Made by a program: the position numbers and the translations under genes. Shown one piece after another: positions 1 through 5,292 of a stretch of 6,597 bases of DNA; positions within the stretch are counted from its first letter, which is position 1, and each line of letters starts with the position of its first letter. The stretch lies in assembly GCA_018224415.1 (NCBI GenBank), contig JAGTUZ010000162.1:1-6597 (forward strand), read 5' to 3'. The notes under the pieces are model-generated. The model was not told the DNA's origin. It worked only from the letters and a program-made list of their open reading frames with translations, and searched no databases. This stretch comes from Bacteroidota bacterium (GTDB lineage Bacteria; Bacteroidota; Ignavibacteria; SZUA-365).

Positions 1-135
1 GGAGCCGTCATTGCCGGAGCCGTCATTGCCGGAGCCGTCATTGCCGGAGCCGTCATTGCCGGAGCCGTCATTGCCGGAGCCGTCATTGCCGGAGCCATCG
101 TTGCCGGAGCCATCGCCAAGCGAGCCATCGGCGAG
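1..135 (-). repeat. 15-bp tandem repeat encoding (GNDGS)n
   Basis: Six identical copies of the plus-strand unit ggagccgtcattgcc fill 1-90. A seventh copy at 91-105 differs at two bases, both synonymous on the coding (minus) strand. Two degenerate units, encoding LGDGS and LADGS, occupy 106-135. In the lipoprotein this gives about nine pentapeptides rich in Gly, Asp, Asn and Ser, forming a flexible acidic linker just after the carboxypeptidase-regulatory-like domain. The unit is a multiple of three, so copy-number change would alter linker length without a frameshift. The array reaches the window edge, so its true length is unknown. Confidence 0.97.
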
Positions 136-1545
136 GCCGCCGTCGCGTATCGTGCCGGTCGAGAGATTCATATTGCCGGCATCGGGGTAGTATCCCTCGC
201 GTTCGGCGAACGCGGCATAATTGTCGCCCAAGGGCACGGTGCCCTGGTACTCGCCGGTTTCGGGATCCGTTTTGAGCACGGCAACCACATCCCCTGTCGT
301 CAGGCTTTGAATGGCGATATCGGCGGCGATGGGATTCCCGTCTTCGTCGGTGATCTTTCCTTTGATGGTGGCCACTTCGGCCTCGGGACGCGCGCCGCGC
401 GGAAGCGTGATCATGTAGATGTCATTTTCGCCGCGGCCGTCTTTCTGGTTGGAGGTGGAGAAGAAGGCAAGCTTGCCGTCCGGAGTGATGCGGTAGCCCC
501 AGTCATCGTCCGAGCCGTTGACATCCTTCCCCAGGTTCACCGGCTCGCTCCATTCGGTCCATGTGGAGGTGTTCGGGCGGACGGATTTGAAGACGTCCAT
601 TTTGCCGAGCCCGGGATGGCCGTCCGAAGCGAAATACAGCGTGCGGCCATCAGGATGCAGGAAGGGGGAACGCTCGGCGTAGGGGGTGTTGATGACAGGA
701 CCCAGATTGATGGGCGGCTGCCAGTATGTGCCCTTGCGGACGGAAACAAAGATATCCGTATTGCCGGCGAAGCTGCCGTGATGCGGCGTGTTTTTCCGAA
801 CGCGTTCGCCAACGACGCCCTGGCGGTCGGAGATGAAGAGCACGGAGAAACCGTCTGCGGTCATGAAGGCGTCGGAATCGTAATCCCGGCTGTTCACCAT
901 CGGCGGAAAGTGCATGATGCTGGACCATCCGCGCTCGGTTTTCTCGAAATAGTAGTTGTCGCCGCTGCCCATGTGACCGGCAAAGCCACCATAGATTAGG
1001 ATCTTTGTGCCGTCGAAAGACAGGCCGTTGATAGTTTCGTGATCCGGCGTATTGATGCGGTCACCCAGATTGACGGCGGGTTGCCATTCGCCGTCCTTAT
1101 TTTCGGCAACGTAGATGTCCAGTTTTCCCATCCCGCCCTCGCGGTCGCTCGCGAAGTACAGGCGAGAGCCATCGACGGTCACTGATGGTTTGATGTCTTC
1201 GGCCGGACTGTTGATGTTGTCCCCGAGGTTGGTCAATTCGACATCGAAGGACTCAGCCTTGAGGACGGCGATAATGATTTCGAAGCGCTGCTCCATTCCG
1301 GGGAAGCGTGTCTTGTATTTGTCGAACACCGCGGCAGCGGCGTTCCAGTCTTTTGCGTCAATCGCCGGTTTCGCCAGTCGCTGCACGGCGACAAAGGCGT
1401 CCTCGCTCGGTGCCCACTTGTCGATATACGCAGTATAGTCGCCTGCATCATCCATTTTCATGATATCCTTCGACAAGGAGCATGCGGAAAGAAGCAGAGC
1501 GGCCAGCAGGAGCATCGCAGCCGGGAAGGGGCGGTGAAATTTCAT
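1..1545 (-). CDS. PD40 beta-propeller lipoprotein, C-terminus off the left edge (OmpA-associated type)
   Basis: The frame is open for 515 codons from an ATG at 1545-1543 to base 1, with no stop in the window, so the C-terminus is missing. Residues 1-22 form a lipoprotein signal: MKFHRPF, a Leu/Ala-rich core, then lipobox LLSAC with Cys22. Residues about 45-95 are helical and TPR-like (AKDWNAAAAVFDKYKTRFPG). Five PD40/WD40-like blades follow at about 119-147, 172-201, 224-268, 294-320 and 350-380, with repeated motifs such as PDGRTLYFASD, LDIY and MDVF, separated by 'VNLG..IN(T/S)P' linkers. Residues about 393-460 (GKITDEDGNPIAADI, DPETGEYQG) resemble a carboxypeptidase regulatory-like beta-sandwich. 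Residues 476-515 are Gly/Asn/Asp/Ser repeats. In Bacteroidota, proteins with this order often end in a peptidoglycan-binding OmpA domain, which would lie outside the window; that is inference. The protein is probably anchored in the outer membrane facing the periplasm, as a scaffold or envelope protein. No good Shine-Dalgarno precedes the start, which is usual in Bacteroidota. The start rests on the lipoprotein signal. Confidence 0.93.
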   Translation of the reverse strand, partial: MKFHRPFPAAMLLLAALLLSACSLSKDIMKMDDAGDYTAYIDKWAPSEDAFVAVQRLAKPAIDAKDWNAAAAVFDKYKTRFPGMEQRFEIIIAVLKAESFDVELTNLGDNINSPAEDIKPSVTVDGSRLYFASDREGGMGKLDIYVAENKDGEWQPAVNLGDRINTPDHETINGLSFDGTKILIYGGFAGHMGSGDNYYFEKTERGWSSIMHFPPMVNSRDYDSDAFMTADGFSVLFISDRQGVVGERVRKNTPHHGSFAGNTDIFVSVRKGTYWQPPINLGPVINTPYAERSPFLHPDGRTLYFASDGHPGLGKMDVFKSVRPNTSTWTEWSEPVNLGKDVNGSDDDWGYRITPDGKLAFFSTSNQKDGRGENDIYMITLPRGARPEAEVATIKGKITDEDGNPIAADIAIQSLTTGDVVAVLKTDPETGEYQGTVPLGDNYAAFAEREGYYPDAGNMNLSTGTIRDGGLADGSLGDGSGNDGSGNDGSGNDGSGNDGSGNDGSGNDGSGNDGS

Positions 1546-1581
1546 CGTTACGCTTTGTTGGGATACATGACTGCCAAGAAT

Positions 1582-1613
1582 CAAAGGTACGAGCGGCATA
1601 CCATCCGTTGCAA
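1582..1613 (-). promoter_or_regulatory. Bacteroidota-type promoter for the PD40 lipoprotein
   Basis: On the minus strand, TTG (complement of 1613-1611) is followed by 21 nt and then TACCTTTG (complement of 1589-1582). This matches the Bacteroidota sigma consensus (TTG or TTTG, about 19-21 nt, TAnnTTTG) exactly at the -7 element. It lies 36 nt upstream of the lipoprotein ATG, which would leave a leader of about 30 nt. The assignment rests on motif and position only. Confidence 0.6.
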
Positions 1614-1638
1614 GGTGTTCGCCCATCCCTGCTTTTTC

Positions 1639-1659
1639 CCTGCCCTTGGTCGGGGCAGG
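1639..1659. promoter_or_regulatory. 7-bp inverted repeat between the divergent promoters
   Basis: CCTGCCC (1639-1645) and GGGCAGG (1653-1659) form a perfect dyad around a 7-nt centre. It lies between the minus-strand promoter at 1582-1613 and the plus-strand candidate at 1691-1721. It could be an operator for a regulator of the divergent pair, or chance in GC-rich DNA. Neither strand has a T-run after the stem, so it is not a terminator. Confidence 0.25.
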
Positions 1660-1690
1660 CCTGGCGCACGGGGAATGCAACCTTATGGCA

Positions 1691-1721
1691 TTGCGCGACA
1701 GTGTTCTATTCTTTAGCTTGG
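1691..1721 (+). promoter_or_regulatory. Candidate Bacteroidota-type promoter for the 853-residue T9SS protein
   Basis: TTG at 1691-1693, a 20-nt spacer, then TAGCTTGG at 1714-1721, which matches TAnnTTTG at all but one fixed position. It lies 69 nt upstream of the ATG at 1791. It is weaker than the minus-strand candidate in the same intergenic region. Confidence 0.35.
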
Positions 1722-1790
1722 TTTCATGCCCTGCCAGCATTGTCAGAGGCCTGTTCCCACCTCCGTCTCGTTCCCAGCTGAGAGTTCGCC

Positions 1791-4352
1791 ATGAAAAGTC
1801 TCGTTACTGCCTTGGTTGTTTTTTTCAGTGCTTTTTCCCTTCAGGCGCAGAATTCCGTGGACGTCGTCGATTTCCGCCAGATGGATCCGGAGTCCTGCTG
1901 TTTTGATATCTCCGTTCAGAATTCGCATACCCCTGAATCCCCACTGAATCATCTCCGGATACGGATGATCGATCCCGGAGTGACGTTCCAGCCCGGAGCG
2001 GGTGGTCCCTGGCCCACGATGTTCGAAAGCGATACCATGGTCCTGTACGGGGATGGCGGCATCATTCTGCGACCGCGGGAGAAGATGGAAGGCTTCAACG
2101 CCTGTTTCCAATTCGCTGCCGGTCATTCTCGCAGTTTCCGTGTCGAATGGCGGACAGAATACAACAACAATGTCGTGACGATCGACACGGTCCTGCTCGA
2201 CTGCCAGGTGCAGCAGCTTGCCTGCGATACCGTGGCGGTACAGAGCGTGACGATTCCCCAGCAGCCAGACGGTACCTGCAGTTACGACTTCACCTTGAAG
2301 AATCTGCATGAGCCCGCAGGTGAACTCAACGGTCTCCGTCTTGTGGTCATGACACCCGGAGCGGAGTTCGTCCCGGGTTTCGCATCCGGTCCGTGGGACA
2401 TCTTCGAGGAGACAGCAAGCACGATCACATTCGGGGCCTCCACAAACGCGCTCAGTCCCGGTGCCGAGCTTGACGGTTTCCGCGTCACGGTGCTTTCGCC
2501 CACGGGAACGCAGGGCAATATCGTTCTGCGATGGATCAGTTCCTTTAACGGGCAGATATTCTGTGAAGACGACGTGGTTCTCAATTGTGCCCCGACGTTC
2601 AAGCCCAGAAAGGACACCTTGCTGCTCCGGAAACAGCAGGACTGCAGTTACGACATCGGTTTCATCAACAAGCATGTACCGCGCTCGACACTCAACGGCT
2701 TCCGTTTGAGCGTCGTCACTCCCGGCGCGAGCTTTGCCAGCGTGACCGCACCGGCTGGTTGGACAACTGTTTCGCAGACCGGGCTGAACGTGCAATTCAG
2801 CAAGAGCGGGACAGCGTTGGCCACAGCAGATTCCGTCAAGGGATTCCTTGTCACCTTCAAGGCATCGAGCAGCGGGGTGGTGCGCTTCGTCTGGACAACG
2901 ACCAACGGCACCAATGTGGCGACACGCGACACGGTGCAGATCCAATGCACGCCGCCGCCGCCGGTTGTCTGTGATTCGCTGCTGGTCGCCGGATTGGCGG
3001 CATGCCGCTATGACTTCGGTTTTGTCAACAAACATCAACCCACTTCCGAAGTCAACGAATTCCATATTCGCCTGCAGAACCCAGGGGCAACCATCAGCGA
3101 GGCCGAAGCGCCAACTGGCTGGGTGATAGACACACGGACCTCCACGGACATCGTGTTCAAGAATACCGTGGGGAGCATCGCTTCCGGGGCTGGGTTGAGC
3201 GGTTTTCTGCTGACATTGACGCCCAGCGACGTCGGCAACACCATCGTTTTCGAGTACTGCACGGCACTTGACGGTGCGGTGAATTGCTGCGAATTTTCCT
3301 CGGTGGAATGCGTCCCTCCACAAGAGCGTTGCGACTCCCTCGCAATCGCACCTTCGCCGGATTACTGCAGTTATTCGTTCAGCTTGACAAACCAGGCCGT
3401 TCCTGCCACCGACATCGATGCCTGGCGTCTGCGCCTCGATGATCCCGGTGCCATCCTTTGGACGGCGGAAGCGCCAGCCGGCTGGACGCTGGACACGCTC
3501 GACGAGCAGCAGCTGCGCTTTGTCAAGGATGCGGGTGTGCTTTCCCCCGGAGAAACCGCAACCGGCTTCCTGCTCTCGTTCATCCCTTCGGGCAGCAGTG
3601 GCATCATTCCCTTCACCTGGACAACCGAGCGTTCAGACCAAGACCGCTGTTCCGACACGGCGAGCGTGACCTGCGAGGTGAAGATCGTTTCCTGCGACGT
3701 GATCGACGTCGTCACCAGCACCGAACGTCCCTGCTGCTTTGATTTCAGTGTGCAGAACACACACTTGCCGCGAGGACTGATCAACGGGTTCAACGTGCAG
3801 ATCCTCACCCCGGGCGTAACGCTGTGGGCAAGCACTATTGTGGATCCCGACGGCTGGACGCATATCAACAACAGCACGCGCGTCGGATGGCGGCGTACCG
3901 ACGGCGCCATTCTCCCGGGTGAGACGCTTGCCGGCTTCGCTGTCTGTTACGACAACAGCGCGATCGACAATGCCGACTTCCAGATTCTCACGCAGACCGT
4001 GGAGAACGGACTCATCATCTGCGAGGATACGCTGACGATCAAATGCGACCGTGCGCTGTCTGTCGAACTTCTTCCGGGTTCGGCGCCGGGCAGCTACCGT
4101 CTGCATCAGAATTTCCCGAATCCGTTCAATCCGACAACCACGATCATGTTTGATCTCCCGGAACGCAGTGACGTCACGCTCAGTCTCTACGACACGCATG
4201 GCAGACTGGTTCTGGATCTCGGATCGGGCGAGTACGAGGCGGGAAGCTGGCAGATCACGCTCGATGCCTCGGCCCTGACGAGCGGCACGTATCATTACCA
4301 GATCCGCACCCCGGAATTCAGCGCCACCCGTTCGCTGATCCTGTTGAAATAA
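1791..4352 (+). CDS. Secreted six-repeat protein with T9SS type A sorting domain
   Basis: This 853-residue exported protein begins with a signal peptide (MKSLVTALVVFFSAFSLQA, probable cleavage A19/Q20). Six tandem domains of about 121 residues follow, the lead cysteines falling at C36, C163, C285, C405, C526 and C648. Each has the pattern C-x-[YF]-[DS]-[FI], then an Asn, a 'H.P' or similar turn, a hydrophobic strand, 'PG' (as in TPGA or DPGV), usually 'GW' or 'GPW', then 'GF', and a closing Cys. Residues 771-853 form a C-terminal secretion signal of the Por/T9SS type A family (QNFPNPFNPTTTI, then SLYDTHGRLV, SGTYHYQI and a terminal RSLILLK). It is therefore expected to cross the inner membrane by Sec and the outer membrane by T9SS, and to be released or attached at the cell surface. 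I do not recognise the repeat domain; its pattern suggests a beta-sandwich. No enzymatic motif is visible, so an adhesive or structural role is the best guess. No strong Shine-Dalgarno precedes the start, which is set by the signal peptide. A hairpin follows the stop, and the gene appears monocistronic. Confidence 0.96.
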   Translation: MKSLVTALVVFFSAFSLQAQNSVDVVDFRQMDPESCCFDISVQNSHTPESPLNHLRIRMIDPGVTFQPGAGGPWPTMFESDTMVLYGDGGIILRPREKMEGFNACFQFAAGHSRSFRVEWRTEYNNNVVTIDTVLLDCQVQQLACDTVAVQSVTIPQQPDGTCSYDFTLKNLHEPAGELNGLRLVVMTPGAEFVPGFASGPWDIFEETASTITFGASTNALSPGAELDGFRVTVLSPTGTQGNIVLRWISSFNGQIFCEDDVVLNCAPTFKPRKDTLLLRKQQDCSYDIGFINKHVPRSTLNGFRLSVVTPGASFASVTAPAGWTTVSQTGLNVQFSKSGTALATADSVKGFLVTFKASSSGVVRFVWTTTNGTNVATRDTVQIQCTPPPPVVCDSLLVAGLAACRYDFGFVNKHQPTSEVNEFHIRLQNPGATISEAEAPTGWVIDTRTSTDIVFKNTVGSIASGAGLSGFLLTLTPSDVGNTIVFEYCTALDGAVNCCEFSSVECVPPQERCDSLAIAPSPDYCSYSFSLTNQAVPATDIDAWRLRLDDPGAILWTAEAPAGWTLDTLDEQQLRFVKDAGVLSPGETATGFLLSFIPSGSSGIIPFTWTTERSDQDRCSDTASVTCEVKIVSCDVIDVVTSTERPCCFDFSVQNTHLPRGLINGFNVQILTPGVTLWASTIVDPDGWTHINNSTRVGWRRTDGAILPGETLAGFAVCYDNSAIDNADFQILTQTVENGLIICEDTLTIKCDRALSVELLPGSAPGSYRLHQNFPNPFNPTTTIMFDLPERSDVTLSLYDTHGRLVLDLGSGEYEAGSWQITLDASALTSGTYHYQIRTPEFSATRSLILLK
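1896..4046 (+). repeat. Six tandem ~121-residue Cys-framed domains (protein-level repeat)
   Basis: The domains run approximately C36-C138, C145-C266, C285-C386, C394-C507, C514-C628 and C635-C752. Spacing between successive lead cysteines is 127, 122, 120, 121 and 122 residues. Cysteine counts per domain are 4, 4, 2, 6, 4 and 6, always even. Every domain keeps the lead and closing Cys. Domains 2, 4, 5 and 6 add a Cys before the lead and one eight residues before the closing Cys, and domains 1 and 3 lack both. Domains 1 and 6 share 'CCFD' plus a Cys after the 'GF' motif. The repetition is visible in protein, not as conserved DNA, so the duplications are old. Confidence 0.9.
4101..4349 (+). other. 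T9SS type A C-terminal sorting domain
   Basis: Residues 771-853 of the repeat protein match the Por secretion system C-terminal sorting family. The opening LHQNFPNPFNPTTTIMFDLP is followed by a strand with SDVTLSLYDTHGRLV, then 'GEYEAGSWQITLDAS', then 'LTSGTYHYQI' and a final basic residue. This type of signal is recognised by the T9SS outer-membrane machinery and is normally removed by the sortase-like PorU. The 'NPFNP' form is frequent in Ignavibacteria, Rhodothermia and related lineages. Confidence 0.93.
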
Positions 4353-4376
4353 TCGGATCGATACGTACATTTATAT

Positions 4377-4403
4377 CAGCGCCCCTCCCATCGAGGGGCG
4401 CTG
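4377..4403 (+). terminator. Hairpin after the T9SS protein gene, probable terminator
   Basis: CAGCGCCCCTC (4377-4387) and GAGGGGCGCTG (4393-4403) form a perfect 11-bp GC-rich stem with a 5-nt loop, starting 24 nt after the stop codon. The nearest long T-run (seven T, 4417-4423) begins 13 nt after the stem, with only CTTTCC in between, so it is not a textbook intrinsic terminator. Its position between two same-strand genes with separate roles supports transcription termination or 3'-end protection. Confidence 0.65.
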
Positions 4404-4483
4404 TGCTTTCCGGGCATTTTTTTCATCGATTCGTGGTTATAGAAATTCACATGATCCATGAACATCCAACACAACCGTTTCAG

Positions 4484-4488
4484 AGGAG
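4484..4488 (+). promoter_or_regulatory. Shine-Dalgarno sequence of purE
   Basis: AGGAG, within CAGAGGAGCA, lies 7 nt before the ATG at 4496. It decides between that start and in-frame upstream ATGs at 4451 and 4458, which have no such site and would add residues absent from the PurE family. Confidence 0.75.
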
Positions 4489-4495
4489 CACAGAT

Positions 4496-4984
4496 ATGGC
4501 AGAGAATCAGCCCCAGGTAATCGTTCTCATGGGAAGTACATCGGATTGGGATGTGATGCAGCATGCTTCGCAGACACTGGATCGTTTCGGCGTTCCGCAT
4601 CAGTGTCGCGCACTTTCGGCGCATCGCACACCGGCCGCAGTCATGGAGTTGGTATCCACCGCCGAAGGGAACGGTGTCGAGGTCATTATCGCGGCAGCCG
4701 GTGGTGCCGCGCATCTCGCCGGTGTGGTCGCTGCCCACACCCTGCTTCCGGTTCTCGGCGTACCGATGGCAAGCGTCCTCAACGGGCTGGATTCCCTCCT
4801 TTCCACCGTGCAGATGCCTGCCGGCATTCCGGTCGGAACCTTGGCCATTGGAAAGGCGGGAGCGACAAACGCTGCGCTGCTCGCCGTTGCCATTCTCGCG
4901 CGCAAAAATCCCGAACTGCGCGGCAAGCTGCAGGCATTCCGTGAGGAGCAGACGGAAAAGGTTCTCAACAGCACTCTTCCCTGA
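4496..4984 (+). CDS. purE: 5-(carboxyamino)imidazole ribonucleotide mutase (PurE class I)
   Basis: This is a 162-residue cytoplasmic enzyme of de novo purine synthesis. Class I PurE converts N5-CAIR, made by PurK, to CAIR. The family signatures are all present: VLMGSTSDWDVM (residues 10-21), the catalytic SAHRTP (41-46, His43), AAAGGAAHLAGVVAAHT (66-82), LPVLGVP (84-90) and the C-terminal AIGKAGATNAALLA (117-130). Ser14, Asp17 and His43 correspond to E. coli Ser16, Asp19 and His45. The length is normal for class I, which works as an octamer. The start is set by the AGGAG 7 nt upstream and by family length. purK is not in the window. A 5-bp hairpin with a GAAA loop (4978-4991) spans the stop codon but has no T-run. 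I found no convincing promoter in the 92 bp between the upstream hairpin and the start. The gene ends 21 nt from the convergent tautomerase gene. Confidence 0.97.
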   Translation: MAENQPQVIVLMGSTSDWDVMQHASQTLDRFGVPHQCRALSAHRTPAAVMELVSTAEGNGVEVIIAAAGGAAHLAGVVAAHTLLPVLGVPMASVLNGLDSLLSTVQMPAGIPVGTLAIGKAGATNAALLAVAILARKNPELRGKLQAFREEQTEKVLNSTLP

Positions 4985-5005
4985 AAAGGGACAGACGCAA
5001 CAGAA

Positions 5006-5197
5006 TCAGCGTCCGAGATCCCTGGCTGTTTTTCCTCCAATTCCGTATTCGTCTTTCCCCATTTCCGATACAATCACACGCACCGATTCGGGTGGCACGG
5101 CAAGCGTCCGTGCCACCGCGTCGGTGATATTGCGTATCAGTTCCGTTTTCGTTTCGCGACTGCGTCCCTCGAGAATATGCGTTATGATGATAGGCAT
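5006..5197 (-). CDS. 4-oxalocrotonate tautomerase family enzyme
   Basis: This is a 63-codon gene whose product would be 62 residues after Met removal, the classic length of 4-OT subunits. The mature N-terminus PIIITHILEGRS exposes the catalytic Pro1. Arg11 and Arg39, the substrate-binding and catalytic arginines of Pseudomonas XylH, are in place (EGR and SVRV). The C-terminal GIGG turn is also present. The active-site Phe50 of XylH is Tyr here, a conservative change. The family forms small beta-alpha-beta subunits that assemble into hexamers and tautomerise 2-hydroxymuconate-type substrates, but many members are orphans with unknown substrate. No aromatic meta-cleavage genes lie nearby, so the physiological substrate cannot be named. 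AGGAG sits 5 nt upstream of the ATG. The gene converges on purE and diverges from the secreted repeat protein to its right. Confidence 0.95.
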   Translation of the reverse strand: MPIIITHILEGRSRETKTELIRNITDAVARTLAVPPESVRVIVSEMGKDEYGIGGKTARDLGR

Positions 5198-5202
5198 GGG
5201 AT

Positions 5203-5207
5203 CTCCT
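5203..5207 (-). promoter_or_regulatory. Shine-Dalgarno sequence of the tautomerase gene
   Basis: AGGAG on the minus strand lies 5 nt before the ATG at 5197-5195. It fixes the start so that Pro follows the initiator Met, as tautomerase activity requires. Like purE, and unlike the three exported proteins, this cytoplasmic gene has a clear Shine-Dalgarno. Confidence 0.7.
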
Positions 5208-5210
5208 GCT

Positions 5211-5260
5211 AAGTGCTGTTGAATATACGCATATTGTGTTGTACAATTGAAGTAGCACTT
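5211..5260. promoter_or_regulatory. Interrupted inverted repeat bracketing a divergent promoter region
   Basis: AAGTGCT (5211-5217) and AGCACTT (5254-5260) are perfect inverted arms 36 nt apart. They enclose the most AT-rich stretch of the window. Inside are two smaller dyads: AATAT/ATATT around ACGC (5222-5235) and the palindrome TTGTACAA (5239-5246). A weak minus-strand -10-like TATATT (complement of 5227-5222) could serve the tautomerase gene. The layout suits an operator controlling both divergent genes, but no regulator gene is visible and the arms are short. Confidence 0.35.
5219..5249 (+). promoter_or_regulatory. Candidate promoter of the right-hand secreted protein
   Basis: TTGAAT (5219-5224), a 17-nt spacer and TACAAT (5242-5247) resemble a sigma-70 promoter. 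The same bases also read as a Bacteroidota type: TTG, 20 nt, then TACAATTG, with one mismatch to TAnnTTTG. It ends 43 nt before the ATG at 5293. Confidence 0.45.
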
Positions 5261-5292
5261 GAAATCCCGACGGCAACCTATCCGAGCACGCC

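Noticed and set aside
1..135. CRISPR-like array
   Set aside because: The 15-bp units are directly adjacent without spacers and are in frame with the lipoprotein, so this is a coding tandem repeat.
307..999. 230-codon open frame on the plus strand
   Set aside because: It lies antisense within the PD40 lipoprotein, whose blades are coded on the minus strand through the whole stretch.
1639..1659. Intrinsic terminator between the divergent genes
   Set aside because: The stem is followed by A residues on the minus strand and by no T-run on the plus strand, and neither neighbouring gene ends here.
1743..3323. 526-codon open frame on the minus strand
   Set aside because: It is antisense to the 853-residue protein, whose signal peptide, repeats and sorting domain are unmistakable. 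The translation has no recognisable domain and a composition typical of a GC-rich shadow frame.
3633..4370. 245-codon open frame on the minus strand
   Set aside because: It is antisense to repeat 6 and the T9SS sorting domain, so it is a shadow.
4403..4495. N-terminal extension of purE to earlier in-frame ATGs (4403, 4451, 4458)
   Set aside because: The extension has no family similarity, overlaps the hairpin region at 4403, and lacks the Shine-Dalgarno present before 4496.
4404..4495. Riboswitch or purine-responsive leader upstream of purE
   Set aside because: The leader is under 100 nt and shows no conserved pairing or purine-aptamer core that I can identify.
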